From NCBI RefSeq assembly GCF_001747085.1, contig NZ_MDJD01000044.1:1-45628 (forward strand): DNA of 45,628 nucleotides, read 5' to 3'. The notes under the pieces were generated by a model. The model was not told the origin of the DNA and did not search any database. It was given only the letters and a program-made list of their open reading frames with translations. The position numbers were made by a program, and so were the translations under genes. Positions 27,324-38,435 of the stretch are shown piece after piece (positions within the stretch are counted from its first letter, which is position 1; every line of letters starts with the position of its first letter). Source of the DNA: Flavivirga aquatica. GTDB taxonomy: Bacteria; Bacteroidota; Bacteroidia; Flavobacteriales; Flavobacteriaceae.

Positions 27324-28391
27324 TTATTTTTTATTGAAATATATTTTTATGATATCATCACCATCAGTTTCTGTAATTACTAATTGTCCTGAAATAACCT
27401 CTACTATTACTTTTGCAAAATATACTTCTCCATTTTCAAACTCTTCATTTTTTGATGAATCTATAAAATCTTCACGTTTAAAATCGATTACAGTCAAAGT
27501 TTTGTCATCTTCATTATATGTCCAATTTCCTGAAAACTTCTCATTCTCTTTTTTTATTTCAGTATCATATGTTACCGTACAACTTGCTTCAGATTCACTA
27601 TAATTTAAAGATTGAAACTCGTCATTATAAATTTCATAATAAGTACCATCTTCATTTAAAACAAAAGTCCATTCTTCTTTTATGATCTTATCATAATTAG
27701 CCTCAATCGTGTCTTCATTATCACAAGTAATAGTAGTGGAATTGTTATTATTATCATCTTCTCTGTCAAATACCCATTCTCCAACAATAGATGTGTTACC
27801 ACCCCAAGAGTTAATGGTTACACATATGGTTTGGATTTGACTAATATTATTTGATGCATCGTATAAGCAAATATCATAACAAAAATTACCTACAGGAACG
27901 TGTGTGTCAAAACTTACTTTTATAGTATCATTTTCTTCATCTTCTTTAGCCTTGTTTGTAGTGGATCTATCAACTTTTTTGCTTTTAGCAGAAGATTTGC
28001 CACTTTTAGAGCCTCCTTCATTATTAAATGCTGAGGCTGGAACATCTAAATAATCACTAGCATTATTACCATCAGTATCCTTTAATACAATATAAGCTCC
28101 AGCAATATTATCATTTGAAGCGAATTGAATATTAAAACCAGAATTTAAAAAAGCATCTTGATTAGTTGTGCTAATTTGAAAATCTAAATTGCTATTAGGT
28201 GCAGGTGGTGTGCCTTGATTTTTCACAGCTCCTTCAATAGATACACCTTGTTCAATTGTTGTTAATGGAATTTTCACAGTTCCTGTTTCTTCTTCTTTTG
28301 AGCCAGAATTCGAATCATCATTACTACTGCATGATGTAAATGTAAGTGTAGTAAAAACTGTTAAAATAAAAAGTAGATTAAGTTTTTTCAT
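27324..28391 (-). CDS. Lipoprotein with lipocalin-like C-terminal domain
   Basis: A 355-residue lipoprotein (lipobox TFTSC, then an SNDDSNSGS linker typical of surface-exposed Bacteroidota lipoproteins). The N-terminal half (about 40-200) is a beta-rich domain ending FCYDICLYDASNNISQIQTI. The C-terminal half starts GEWVFDRED and continues with TFVLNEDGTYYEIYND and NWTYNEDDKTLTVIDF, the pattern of small lipocalin-like domains common in this phylum. The ligand is unknown. It has a good promoter (28423-28453) and a strong terminator, so it is transcribed alone. Confidence 0.75.
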   Translation of the reverse strand: MKKLNLLFILTVFTTLTFTSCSSNDDSNSGSKEEETGTVKIPLTTIEQGVSIEGAVKNQGTPPAPNSNLDFQISTTNQDAFLNSGFNIQFASNDNIAGAYIVLKDTDGNNASDYLDVPASAFNNEGGSKSGKSSAKSKKVDRSTTNKAKEDEENDTIKVSFDTHVPVGNFCYDICLYDASNNISQIQTICVTINSWGGNTSIVGEWVFDREDDNNNNSTTITCDNEDTIEANYDKIIKEEWTFVLNEDGTYYEIYNDEFQSLNYSESEASCTVTYDTEIKKENEKFSGNWTYNEDDKTLTVIDFKREDFIDSSKNEEFENGEVYFAKVIVEVISGQLVITETDGDDIIKIYFNKK

Positions 28392-28422
28392 AAAAAATAA
28401 TTTTTGTTGAATTTAAAAAAAG

Positions 28423-28453
28423 CAAATGTAGTTTATGTTAATTAACAGTACAA
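28423..28453 (-). promoter_or_regulatory. -33/-7 promoter of the lipocalin-like lipoprotein gene
   Basis: On the minus strand TTG (28453-28451) is followed after 20 nt by TACATTTG (28430-28423). This matches the Bacteroidota consensus in both sequence and spacing. Transcription would start about 25-28 nt before the ATG at 28391. Confidence 0.7.
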
Positions 28454-28571
28454 TTATTCTAATAAATAAAATCTTATAAATACTATATGTAAATAGAATT
28501 TCCCTTACTCAAATTACTGTTAACAAATCTCTTCAAATAACTAAAAAACTATTCTTTAATAACTATTTTAA

Positions 28572-30221
<1,650 letters not shown>

Positions 30222-30342
30222 TGCCACTATGGCATAAAGTTAATATTGGATAGTTATTTGATATGCTATTTGTTATTCTTATGTATATGAGGATATTAAT
30301 ATTACTACATTAATTATAATTGACCAGTTTATTAAATAATAC

Positions 30343-32250
30343 ATGGAAGAAAAAAAATTAGATATTAATTCGATTATAGGTTTTGTACTTATTTTCGGAA
30401 TATTGGCTTATATGCTTTGGCAAAATGCACCATCTCCAGAAGAGTTGGAAGCACAGGAAAAAGCAAAGCAAGAACAAGTAGAGGTCGAAAAGAAAGCTAT
30501 AAATAAAGAGCAAACAAAAGTAACCACAGTAGAAGATTTTGTATTAGGTTCTGCAGGCGATTCTCTTCAACAAATAGCGTTAAAGAATAAATATGGAGCG
30601 CTTGCTTATGCTTTCACAATATCAAAAACATCAGATAAGGAAACTGTAGTTGAAAGTGATTTATTAGCTTTAAAGTTTAGTAATCTGGGAGGAGCTCTTT
30701 CTGAAGTTAAATTAAAGAAGTTCGTAGATTATAATTCAAATCCTATTTATCTAGTAAAAGATAATAATGCGTCCTTTAATATTAATTTTGGAACAACAGA
30801 TAGTAGAATTCGTAATACTAAAGATTTACCTTTTCAACCATCGGTAACAAAAAACGGTGATGTTACAGTTATTTCAATGAAATTAAAGGTTTCTGAAAGT
30901 AAATTTTTAGAGTACCGTTATGAGTTGAAAGATGGTGATTATATGATGAATTTCACTATTCGCTCTCAAGGATTAAGTAATGTTATTAATGGATCTCAAG
31001 CTATTAATTTAGATTGGAATTTAAAAGGGTATAGACATGCCAAAAGTATTTCTTACGAAAATAGATATACAGATATTCATTACGATTACGAAGGAGGTAA
31101 AGATGATTATACAGGACCAAGAGAAGCTGATGAAGAGATCGAAGATGTTGCTTGGATTGGTTATAAACAACATTTCTTTACTTCTGTATTATTAACAGAT
31201 TCACGTTTTAAAAAGGTACATATTAAAGCTGAAAACTTAGTAGATGATGAAGTAATAGATACCGTTTATACAAAAAGTTTTGCAGCTAGTATACCATTAG
31301 AGTTACAAGGAGGAGAGATAAACCAATCTATGGATTGGTATTATGGACCAAGTGATTTTAAAGTATTGAATGCTTACGACAGAAACTTAGATGAGATCGT
31401 ACCATTTGGTTGGGGAATTTTTGGTTGGATAAACCGTTATATTTTCATGCCATTATTTACCTTTTTAGGTGGTTTTTTACCGTATGGTATAGCTATTATA
31501 GTTATGACAGTTTTAATTAAACTGTTGTTATCTTTTGTGCAATACAAACAATTCTTATCTCAAGCTAAGTTAAAAATCTTGAAACCAGAATTAGATGCTA
31601 TTCGTGAAAAGCATAAAGACAATAAAATGAAGGCACAGCAAGAAACTATGGCATTGCAAACAAAAGCAGGAGCGAGCCCTATGGCAGGGTGTTTACCAGC
31701 TTTAATACAATTGCCTGTATTTTATTCGTTGTTTCAATTTTTTCCTTCGGCTTTCGATTTAAGACAGAAACCTTTCCTTTGGGCAGATGATTTATCATCT
31801 TATGATGTTATTGCTAACATACCATTCAATATCCCATTTTATGGAAATCACGTAAGTTTATTTCCAATATTGGCATCTATAGCTATATTCTTTTATATGC
31901 GTTTAACTACTGGTCAACAAGTTAATACACAACCACAGCAAGAAGGTATGCCAGATATGGGGAAAATGATGAAATACATGATGTATTTCTCTCCAATAAT
32001 GATGTTGTTTTTCTTTAATAATTATGCATCAGGATTGAGTTTATATTATTTCATCTCAAACTTAATTAGTATAGGTATTATTTTAGTCATTAAAAATTAT
32101 ATTCTTGATGAGGATAAGATTCATGCTCAAATTCAAGAAAATAAAAAGAAACCTAAAAAACAAAATAAGTTTCAAGCCCGTATGCAAGAAATGATGGAAC
32201 AGGCCGAAAAACAAAAACAAGCTCAAGCACAGCAAAAGAAACGTAAATAA
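30343..32250 (+). CDS. yidC: Membrane protein insertase YidC
   Basis: A 635-residue inner-membrane insertase acting alone or with Sec. Residues 12-25 form the first transmembrane helix (SIIGFVLIFGILAYMLWQN). A large periplasmic beta-sandwich domain of the Gram-negative type spans about 75-350. The conserved insertase core follows: WGIFGWINRYIFMPLFTFLGG, a long cytoplasmic hairpin (QAKLKILKPELDAIREKH), and MAGCLPALIQLPVFYSLFQF with later helices including YFSPIMMLFFFNNYASGLSLY. The tail is highly basic (KKPKKQNKF onward), consistent with ribosome contact. The gene ends in a strong terminator at 32277-32308. The order pyrG-yidC is, as far as I recall, common in Flavobacteriia. Confidence 0.98.
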   Translation: MEEKKLDINSIIGFVLIFGILAYMLWQNAPSPEELEAQEKAKQEQVEVEKKAINKEQTKVTTVEDFVLGSAGDSLQQIALKNKYGALAYAFTISKTSDKETVVESDLLALKFSNLGGALSEVKLKKFVDYNSNPIYLVKDNNASFNINFGTTDSRIRNTKDLPFQPSVTKNGDVTVISMKLKVSESKFLEYRYELKDGDYMMNFTIRSQGLSNVINGSQAINLDWNLKGYRHAKSISYENRYTDIHYDYEGGKDDYTGPREADEEIEDVAWIGYKQHFFTSVLLTDSRFKKVHIKAENLVDDEVIDTVYTKSFAASIPLELQGGEINQSMDWYYGPSDFKVLNAYDRNLDEIVPFGWGIFGWINRYIFMPLFTFLGGFLPYGIAIIVMTVLIKLLLSFVQYKQFLSQAKLKILKPELDAIREKHKDNKMKAQQETMALQTKAGASPMAGCLPALIQLPVFYSLFQFFPSAFDLRQKPFLWADDLSSYDVIANIPFNIPFYGNHVSLFPILASIAIFFYMRLTTGQQVNTQPQQEGMPDMGKMMKYMMYFSPIMMLFFFNNYASGLSLYYFISNLISIGIILVIKNYILDEDKIHAQIQENKKKPKKQNKFQARMQEMMEQAEKQKQAQAQQKKRK

Positions 32251-32276
32251 ATACGTTGAATAATACTTGAATTTTT

Positions 32277-32308
32277 AAAAAGCTGTCAATTTTGTTTGAC
32301 AGCTTTTT
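32277..32308 (+). terminator. 13-bp perfect hairpin terminator of yidC
   Basis: AAAAAGCTGTCAA (32277-32289) and TTGACAGCTTTTT (32296-32308) are exact complements with a 6-nt loop. The T run continues to 32309. A classic intrinsic terminator 26 nt after the yidC stop. Confidence 0.88.
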
Positions 32309-32427
32309 TGTTATATTTAAATTGATTTGTATAGTTGAATTAGTATGGTATACAATTTGAGTTTATTTTTATCGTTTATTTTTTTATTCATAGAAAATCA
32401 AAATTCATTATTATAAAGTATAGAGAT

Positions 32428-33117
32428 ATGAAATTTTCAAAATCAATATTAGTTTTATTTTTATTAGCACATGTTATTACTTTAGCACAAGATGTTAACC
32501 AATTTGATAAAAATAACAAGCGTCATGGTATTTGGAAAAAGAATTTTAAGAATACTAATATATTAAGATATGAAGGTGAGTTTTTACATGGTAAAGAAAT
32601 AGGACTGTTTAAGTTTTATAAAAAAATTAGAAAGAAAGCTATTCTAACGGCAACAAAGCAGTTTAATGAAAATAATAATATAGCGGAAGTAAAGTTTTTT
32701 ACAAGTCGAGGTAAGCTTATTAGTGAAGGCCAAATGGATGGCAAAACGTATATAGGTACTTGGAAGTATTATCAAAAAAGATCAGATAAACTTTTAACTT
32801 TAGAGCATTTTAATAAATTAGGTGAATTAGATGGAGAACGTTTAGTATACTATCCAAATGGAGTAATAGCTGAAAAACAAAATTATCTAAATGGAAAATT
32901 AGATGGAGTTTCTTTTAATTATTCGCAAAATAAAGTTTTGATAAAAGAATTCATTTATAAGAATGGAGAATTACATGGTCATTCTAAATTTTATAATGCC
33001 ATAGGGGAGTTAATTACAGAGGGCGTATACAAAAGAGGGAAAAAGCATGGTATATGGAAGTATTATGAAAATGGTAAATTAATTGAAGAAAAAGATTTTT
33101 CATATAAACGAAAATAA
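32428..33117 (+). CDS. Secreted MORN-repeat variant protein
   Basis: A 229-residue protein with a signal peptide (1-20, ITLAQD). It has about seven MORN-variant repeats of the G-x-W-K-Y-Y-x-N-G-x-L type, for example KRHGIWKKNF, YEGEFLHGKEIGLFKFY, TYIGTWKYY, LDGERLVYYPNGVIAEK, LDGVSFNYSQNK and KHGIWKYYENGKLIEEKDF. Such proteins are frequent in Bacteroidota and resemble the YwqK-type antitoxin repeat family, but no toxin gene is adjacent, so that label is not supported. Ends in its own hairpin at 33121-33148. Confidence 0.85.
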   Translation: MKFSKSILVLFLLAHVITLAQDVNQFDKNNKRHGIWKKNFKNTNILRYEGEFLHGKEIGLFKFYKKIRKKAILTATKQFNENNNIAEVKFFTSRGKLISEGQMDGKTYIGTWKYYQKRSDKLLTLEHFNKLGELDGERLVYYPNGVIAEKQNYLNGKLDGVSFNYSQNKVLIKEFIYKNGELHGHSKFYNAIGELITEGVYKRGKKHGIWKYYENGKLIEEKDFSYKRK

Positions 33118-33120
33118 AAT

Positions 33121-33148
33121 AAAGCCCCTTAATATTAAGGAGCTTTTT
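33121..33148 (+). terminator. Hairpin terminator of the MORN-repeat gene
   Basis: AAAGCCCCTTAA and TTAAGGAGCTTT form a 12-bp stem with one C/A mismatch, a 4-nt loop and a following T run (TTTTTC). It begins 3 nt after the stop codon, close to the convergent fasciclin gene. Confidence 0.75.
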
Positions 33149-33216
33149 CTTATAGATTATTTTTTAATTACGACTATAAAAAACATCTACAATTAACAAA
33201 CTAACCAAATTGTGTT

Positions 33217-34203
33217 TTAAGGAGAACTTGGTGTTGCTACTTTATTTATAATATGAATAATACCATTACTCGCCTGTACATCTACAAAAACTATTCCTAT
33301 ATCAGAATTTCCAGATCCATCAGTTAAACCTGCAACATTATTACCTATCCCTGGTAAAGTTATTGTAAGATTATCACCATGTAAACTAGAAGCATTAGTA
33401 TCATCATTAGGTATTAAGTTTCCAGAAGAAATATTTCCAGAAACGACATGATGTAATAATATTTGAGTTAATTCAGGTTCTGCTGGTATTGCAGATAAAG
33501 CATCAAAAGCAGAATTTAATGGAGCAAAAACAGTAAAGGGAGGATTTATATTATCATTATTGCCTCCAGTTGTTCTTGATAATATTTCAGCGAAATTAGT
33601 TCCTGGAGTTAATGTTGTTAACGCATTAACTAAAGTACTAAAATTAGGGTCTGCTGTAGCAAATGTTACAATAGTTGGAATATCTATTACAGCATTTACA
33701 ATATGAATTATACCATTAGTAGCATCAACATTAGGAGTCACAACACTGGATGTTCCATTTATAGTTAAGCCACTAGTAGTATTTAGGTATAAACTTAAAT
33801 TTAAGTTTGTATTAGAATATGTGGCAAGTGTTTTACCATAACCTGTAAATATATTTGATGATGGAAATTCACCGTCAATAACGTGATTTAATAATACCTG
33901 CGTTAAGATATCTATAGGAACATCATCAATAGAAGCGAAATTATTAGCACTCAAAAAAGTGTCGAAAGCATCATTAGTAGGAGCAAATACGGTAAATTGT
34001 TGTGAACCATCAAGCGTAGTAACTAAATTGGCACGCTGTAAAGCAGATACTAATTTACTTAAATTAGGAGTGTTAGAAGCTAATTCAGCTATAGTTTGGG
34101 TGGCTCTTTGGATATTGTCATCATCATCATTATTACAAGAAAAAAGTAATAATACTGTAGCAAAGGCAAGGGTTAATCTTTTTAAATAATCTAAAGTTTT
34201 CAT
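33217..34203 (-). CDS. Lipoprotein with two fasciclin (FAS1) domains
   Basis: A 328-residue lipoprotein. The start is placed at the ATG at 34203 (MKTLDYLKRLTLAFATVLLLFSC), because the open frame upstream encodes an unlikely extra 15 residues before the signal peptide. After the lipobox Cys comes an acidic Asn/Asp linker (NNDDDDN). Two FAS1 domains follow: residues about 35-170, with FTVFAPTNDAFDTFL, VLLNHVIDGEFPSS and NGIIHIVNAVIDIP; and about 175-325, with FTVFAPLNSAFDALS, ILLHHVVSGNISSG and NGIIHIINKV. FAS1 domains mediate cell adhesion, suggesting a surface adhesion role. Confidence 0.9.
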   Translation of the reverse strand: MKTLDYLKRLTLAFATVLLLFSCNNDDDDNIQRATQTIAELASNTPNLSKLVSALQRANLVTTLDGSQQFTVFAPTNDAFDTFLSANNFASIDDVPIDILTQVLLNHVIDGEFPSSNIFTGYGKTLATYSNTNLNLSLYLNTTSGLTINGTSSVVTPNVDATNGIIHIVNAVIDIPTIVTFATADPNFSTLVNALTTLTPGTNFAEILSRTTGGNNDNINPPFTVFAPLNSAFDALSAIPAEPELTQILLHHVVSGNISSGNLIPNDDTNASSLHGDNLTITLPGIGNNVAGLTDGSGNSDIGIVFVDVQASNGIIHIINKVATPSSP

Positions 34204-34349
34204 AATTAAATATTTTTTGTTTAATAAAAATACAAAATAATTAAACAAAATAAAAATAATACATTTTTTATTTGCTGAAAATCAATGTTATAGGTGTTTT
34301 TATATATTTGAAGTCTCTTTTTAAATTCATAAATTTCTTTAAATATGCG

Positions 34350-34357
34350 TATCTTTG
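34350..34357 (+). promoter_or_regulatory. -7 promoter element (TATCTTTG) for mnmA
   Basis: Exact TAnnTTTG match 17 nt before the mnmA ATG. A second copy, TATATTTG, lies at 34303-34310. The proximal one gives a leader of about 13 nt and is the better candidate. Confidence 0.55.
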
Positions 34358-34374
34358 TGAACTAATTTTTTATA

Positions 34375-35562
34375 ATGAAACGAGTTATTATTGGGCTTTC
34401 AGGAGGTGTAGATTCTAGTGTTGCTGCTTATTTGTTAAAAGAGCAAGGTTATGAAGTTATAGGTTTGTTTATGAAAAACTGGCACGATGATTCTGTGACC
34501 ATATCCAATGAATGTCCTTGGTTGGATGATAGTAATGATGCCATGCTAGTTGCTGAAAAATTAGGAATCCCTTTTCAAACCGTTGATTTAAGTGAACAAT
34601 ATAAAGAACGTATAGTAGATTATATGTTTCATGAATATAAAAAAGGAAGAACACCAAACCCAGATGTACTTTGTAATAGAGAAATAAAGTTTGATGTTTT
34701 TATGAATATTGCTTTAGAACTTGGAGCAGATTATGTAGCAACAGGGCATTACTGTAGAAAAGGAACAATTCAAAATGAAGGGCAAGAAACGTATCAACTA
34801 TTAGCAGGTGTCGATGGTAATAAAGATCAATCTTATTTTTTATGTCAACTATCTCAAAAACAATTAGCAAAATCTTTATTTCCTATAGGTGAATTAACAA
34901 AACCAGAAGTACGTGAGATTGCAGCTAAATTGGATTTAGTTACTGCAGAAAAGAAAGATTCTCAAGGACTTTGTTTTATTGGAAAGGTTAAATTACCAGA
35001 TTTTCTTCAGCAACAATTAAAACCAAAAGAAGGCATTATTGTAGAAATCCCTAAAGAACAAGAGATTTACAATTACGTTAAAACAGAATTCGAGTCTGAA
35101 GAAGATAAATTAAGATATTTATCACGCAAAGTCGATTATAAAATTGATCAAGGAAAGATAGTAGGTAAACACCAAGGTGCTCATTATTTTACAAAAGGAC
35201 AACGTAAAGGATTGGGTGTAGGAGGTACTGTAGAGCCTTTATTTGTAATTGATACAAATGTTAATGAAAATGTAATATATGCAGGACAAGGTAAAGAGCA
35301 TCCAGGCTTATTAAAACGAGCTTTATTTATAACTAATGAGGAATTACATTGGGTTAGAGAAGATTTAACATTAAAAGTGGATGAAACGATGCAAGTACAA
35401 GCTAGAATTCGATATAGACAACAACTAGAAAATGCTACGTTGTATAAAGTAGATAGTGGCTTGTATATTGAATTTGAAAATTTTCAATCGGCTATAGCAG
35501 AAGGACAATTTGCTGCATGGTATTTAAATAAAGAGCTTATAGGTTCGGGAGTAATTTCGTAG
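34375..35562 (+). CDS. mnmA: tRNA-specific 2-thiouridylase MnmA
   Basis: A 395-residue cytosolic enzyme that thiolates U34 of Lys, Glu and Gln tRNAs. The PP-loop [15 protein letters not shown] is at residues 6-20. The two catalytic cysteines are C100 ([12 protein letters not shown]) and C200 ([10 protein letters not shown]). [10 protein letters not shown] and [15 protein letters not shown] are further family motifs, and [21 protein letters not shown] marks the central domain. The protein is somewhat longer than E. coli MnmA, with an insertion near 217-250. The TAG stop codon is also the first three bases of the -7 element for the next gene. Confidence 0.97.
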   Translation: MKRVIIGLSGGVDSSVAAYLLKEQGYEVIGLFMKNWHDDSVTISNECPWLDDSNDAMLVAEKLGIPFQTVDLSEQYKERIVDYMFHEYKKGRTPNPDVLCNREIKFDVFMNIALELGADYVATGHYCRKGTIQNEGQETYQLLAGVDGNKDQSYFLCQLSQKQLAKSLFPIGELTKPEVREIAAKLDLVTAEKKDSQGLCFIGKVKLPDFLQQQLKPKEGIIVEIPKEQEIYNYVKTEFESEEDKLRYLSRKVDYKIDQGKIVGKHQGAHYFTKGQRKGLGVGGTVEPLFVIDTNVNENVIYAGQGKEHPGLLKRALFITNEELHWVREDLTLKVDETMQVQARIRYRQQLENATLYKVDSGLYIEFENFQSAIAEGQFAAWYLNKELIGSGVIS

Positions 35563-35567
35563 ATTTG
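35560..35567 (+). promoter_or_regulatory. -7 element (TAGATTTG) overlapping the mnmA stop codon
   Basis: The octamer TAGATTTG matches TAnnTTTG. Its first three bases are the mnmA TAG stop. It lies 19 nt before the ATG of the S8 protease gene. No strong -33 element is seen. Confidence 0.5.
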
Positions 35568-35586
35568 TAATAAAAATCTTCGTATT

Positions 35587-37227
35587 ATGAAAAAAGGAAT
35601 ATTATTATTACTACTATTAGGTATTATTCAGTTTAAAGTATTTGCTCAACAAGATGCATGGGTCTACTTAACAGATAAAGAAAATGTTGAAGCTTTAATA
35701 GCTAATCCGCTTAATATAATCACCCAAAAGGCAATTGACAGAAAGAATAACCATAGCATTTCTATTGATGAACGAGATGTTCCTGTAAATGAAAATTATA
35801 TAGCACAACTTAAAAACGCTACAGGTATAACTGTTATGGCTAAATCTAAATGGTTTAATGCTGTGCATGTTAGGGGCAATCAAATAGATATAGAAGCACT
35901 TAATAGTCTTGGTTTTATCGATAGAATAGACTTTGCTGATAAGAGTTTGAATGTAAATAGTAAAAGTGCAGAAAAGAAAAGAAATTTTAGATCTCAAAAA
36001 AAGTTTAAGCTAGAAAGTACTTTAAAAACATTTAATTATGGAAATGCTTTTAACCAAATAGAGATGTTTAATGGCGATGATTTACATGTTGCAAATTATA
36101 CAGGATCTGGTATAACGATTGCAGTTTTAGATGGAGGTTATCTGAATGTAAATGTGATGACATCTTTTAAAAGGCTAAGAGATGCTGGAAACATAAAAGG
36201 AAGTTACGATTTTGTAAATAGAGATATTGATGTTTATACAAATGCGAAAAGTAGCCATGGTACATTAGTATTAAGTAATATGGCTGGTTTTGTACAAGAT
36301 GAATATGTCGGTACGGCTCCAGATGCTTCTTATTATTTATTTATAACTGAAGACGCAATCAATGAAAATCCTGTAGAAGAAAGTTATTGGGTAGAAGCAG
36401 TAGAAAGAGCAGATAGTTTAGGAGTAGATATTATTAACTCTTCTTTAGGGTATACAACTTATGATAATTCTAATTATAGCTATACACCAGCAGATATGAA
36501 TGGAAATACAGCTTACATAACTAAAGGGGCAAATATAGCATTCGAAAAAGGTATGCTTATAGTCAATTCTGCTGGAAATTCAGGGAATGATACTTGGGGT
36601 ACAGTTGGTGCGCCTGCAGATGCCTCGGGGGTTTTAAGTATTGGAGCTGTTACTGCTAGTGGAAATTATGCTTCTTTTAGTTCAAGAGGTACTGCAATTC
36701 AGTCTACTCAAAAGCCAGATGTAGTAGCACAAGGAGCAGCTAATTACGCCATAACAGAAAAAGATGAGATTAAGACATTTAATGGGACATCTTTTAGTTC
36801 TCCAACTATAGCAGGAGGTATAGCTTGTTTATGGGAAGCTTTACCTAATAAAACGAATGCAGAAATTATGCAATTGGTTAGAGAGTCTGCCTCTCAATAT
36901 ACAACACCAGATTACTTTCTGGGGTACGGTATACCAGATTTAGAAAAATCATTAAATTTGGCATTATCAACAGAAGCCAATGATTTTAAAAGTATTGCAT
37001 TTGATTTATTTCCGAATCCAGTTAAAGAAACAATTCACGTTAAAACACCTTTAAATGAAGCAGTAATTGCATTACGTCTTTTTGATATTTTAGGAAATGA
37101 GATTAATACTTTTTTAATTTCAAATGAGAATAATACAATTAACATGAGTTTATTACCAAAAGGTATTTACATAGCCAAGGTAGAAATTAAAGGTATATCA
37201 AAAACATTTAAACTAGTAAAAGAATAG
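35587..37227 (+). CDS. Secreted S8 subtilisin-like protease with T9SS sorting domain
   Basis: A 546-residue secreted serine protease. Signal peptide 1-20 (FKVFAQQ). A short pro-region (about 25-150) precedes the S8 catalytic domain. The triad is D182 (IAVLDGGYL), H224 (SSHGTLVLSNMAG) and S402 (NGTSFSSPTIAGG), with the oxyanion Asn in NSAGNSG. Residues about 468-546 form a type A T9SS C-terminal signal (FDLFPNPVKETIHV onward, ending GIYIAKVEIKGISKTFKLVKE), so it should be exported through the type IX system and either released or attached to the surface. The nitronate monooxygenase gene starts 3 nt after its stop. Confidence 0.94.
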   Translation: MKKGILLLLLLGIIQFKVFAQQDAWVYLTDKENVEALIANPLNIITQKAIDRKNNHSISIDERDVPVNENYIAQLKNATGITVMAKSKWFNAVHVRGNQIDIEALNSLGFIDRIDFADKSLNVNSKSAEKKRNFRSQKKFKLESTLKTFNYGNAFNQIEMFNGDDLHVANYTGSGITIAVLDGGYLNVNVMTSFKRLRDAGNIKGSYDFVNRDIDVYTNAKSSHGTLVLSNMAGFVQDEYVGTAPDASYYLFITEDAINENPVEESYWVEAVERADSLGVDIINSSLGYTTYDNSNYSYTPADMNGNTAYITKGANIAFEKGMLIVNSAGNSGNDTWGTVGAPADASGVLSIGAVTASGNYASFSSRGTAIQSTQKPDVVAQGAANYAITEKDEIKTFNGTSFSSPTIAGGIACLWEALPNKTNAEIMQLVRESASQYTTPDYFLGYGIPDLEKSLNLALSTEANDFKSIAFDLFPNPVKETIHVKTPLNEAVIALRLFDILGNEINTFLISNENNTINMSLLPKGIYIAKVEIKGISKTFKLVKE

Positions 37228-37230
37228 TAT

Positions 37231-38172
37231 ATGGATAATCGAATTACTAAATTATTCAATATAAAATATCCAATAATTCAGGCAGGAATGATTTGGAATA
37301 GCGGTTGGAAACTTGCTTCGGCATGTAGTAATTCGGGAATTTTAGGTTTAATAGGAGCAGGGTCCATGTATCCTGAAGTATTGAGAGAACATATACAGAA
37401 ATGCAAAAAAGCAACAAAAAAGCCTTTTGGTGTTAATGTACCTATGCTATATCCTAAGATTCAAGAAATCATGGATATTATTGTAGAAGAAGGCGTGAAA
37501 ATTGTATTCACATCTGCAGGAAATCCAAAAACATGGACTTCATGGTTAAAAGAAAGAGGTATTACCGTTGTGCATGTAGTAAGCAGTGTTAAATTTGCTT
37601 TAAAAGCTCAAGAGGCAGGTGTTGATGCTATTGTAGCAGAAGGCTTTGAAGCTGGAGGACATAATGGGAGAGATGAAACGACAACATTGACACTTATACC
37701 TATGGTTAAAGAACAAATACACATTCCATTAATTGCTGCTGGAGGTATTGCTACAGGAAAAGCTATGTTAGCAACTATGATTTTAGGAGCAGACGGTGTT
37801 CAAATTGGAAGTCGGTTTGTAACAAGTGAAGAAAGTTCTGCACATTTAACATTTAAACAATTAGTTGTAGATGTTAAAGAAGGGGAGACGCAATTAACCC
37901 TTAAAGAATTAGCTCCAGTTAGATTAATTAAAAATAAATTTTTTAATAACATTCAAGAACTTTATAAAAAAGCGCCAACGCCAGAACAGTTAAAAACATT
38001 ATTAGGCAGAGCACGTGCCAAAAAAGGTATGTTTGAAGGCGACTTGGATGAAGGCGAATTGGAAATAGGTCAAGTTTCAGGGCTCATTCATGATATAAAA
38101 CCTGTTCTAGAAATTGTCACTGATTTGGTTGAAGAGTTTGAAGAAGCTAAAAAGATGACTTCAAGTTTATAG
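37231..38172 (+). CDS. Nitronate monooxygenase-like FMN enzyme (NPD family)
   Basis: A 313-residue TIM-barrel flavoprotein of the 2-nitropropane dioxygenase/nitronate monooxygenase family. Motifs: KYPIIQAGMIWNSGWKLASA at the N-terminus, GVNVPMLYPKIQE, the EGFEAGGHNGRDETTTLTL loop with the catalytic-type His, and the FMN phosphate site AAGGIATGKAMLATMILGADG followed by QIGSRFVTSEES. The family includes nitronate detoxifying enzymes and related reductases, so the exact substrate is uncertain. It begins 3 nt after the protease stop, which implies co-transcription even though functions appear unrelated. Confidence 0.9.
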   Translation: MDNRITKLFNIKYPIIQAGMIWNSGWKLASACSNSGILGLIGAGSMYPEVLREHIQKCKKATKKPFGVNVPMLYPKIQEIMDIIVEEGVKIVFTSAGNPKTWTSWLKERGITVVHVVSSVKFALKAQEAGVDAIVAEGFEAGGHNGRDETTTLTLIPMVKEQIHIPLIAAGGIATGKAMLATMILGADGVQIGSRFVTSEESSAHLTFKQLVVDVKEGETQLTLKELAPVRLIKNKFFNNIQELYKKAPTPEQLKTLLGRARAKKGMFEGDLDEGELEIGQVSGLIHDIKPVLEIVTDLVEEFEEAKKMTSSL

Positions 38173-38215
38173 TGTATTTTTCTTAAACTTAATTACATAT
38201 ATTAATATATACTAA

Positions 38216-38242
38216 AAGGAGGAAAAGTAATTTTTCCTCCTT
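38216..38242 (+). terminator. Hairpin terminator after the nitronate monooxygenase gene
   Basis: AAGGAGGAAAA (38216-38226) and TTTTCCTCCTT (38232-38242) are perfect 11-bp arms around a 5-nt loop, 43 nt after the stop codon. The trailing T run is short (TTAAT). Confidence 0.7.
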
Positions 38243-38399
38243 AATATTGAAACCTCAACTAAAAATTTTTGTATCCCTATAAAATAAAAGCTAAATGTTT
38301 CTAATATACTTTTTAAAGCACAGCTAATGTATGAAAATTCTGTATATAATAATATGCTATTTATTGTTTATTTTAAGAAATTAAAAGAATGTTATAAAA

Positions 38400-38431
38400 T
38401 TGGTATAAACTATAGCTAAAGTTTACTTTTG
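38400..38431 (+). promoter_or_regulatory. -33/-7 promoter abutting the MATE gene
   Basis: TTG at 38400-38402 is followed after 21 nt by TACTTTTG at 38424-38431, both matching the Bacteroidota consensus. The -7 box ends 4 nt before the ATG at 38436, so the transcript is predicted to start at or within a base or two of the start codon. Confidence 0.7.
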
Positions 38432-38435
38432 CATC

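Noticed and set aside
32428-33117. Toxin-antitoxin reading of the MORN/YwqK-like protein
   Set aside because: It has a secretion signal and no toxin gene beside it; the repeats alone do not support an antitoxin role.
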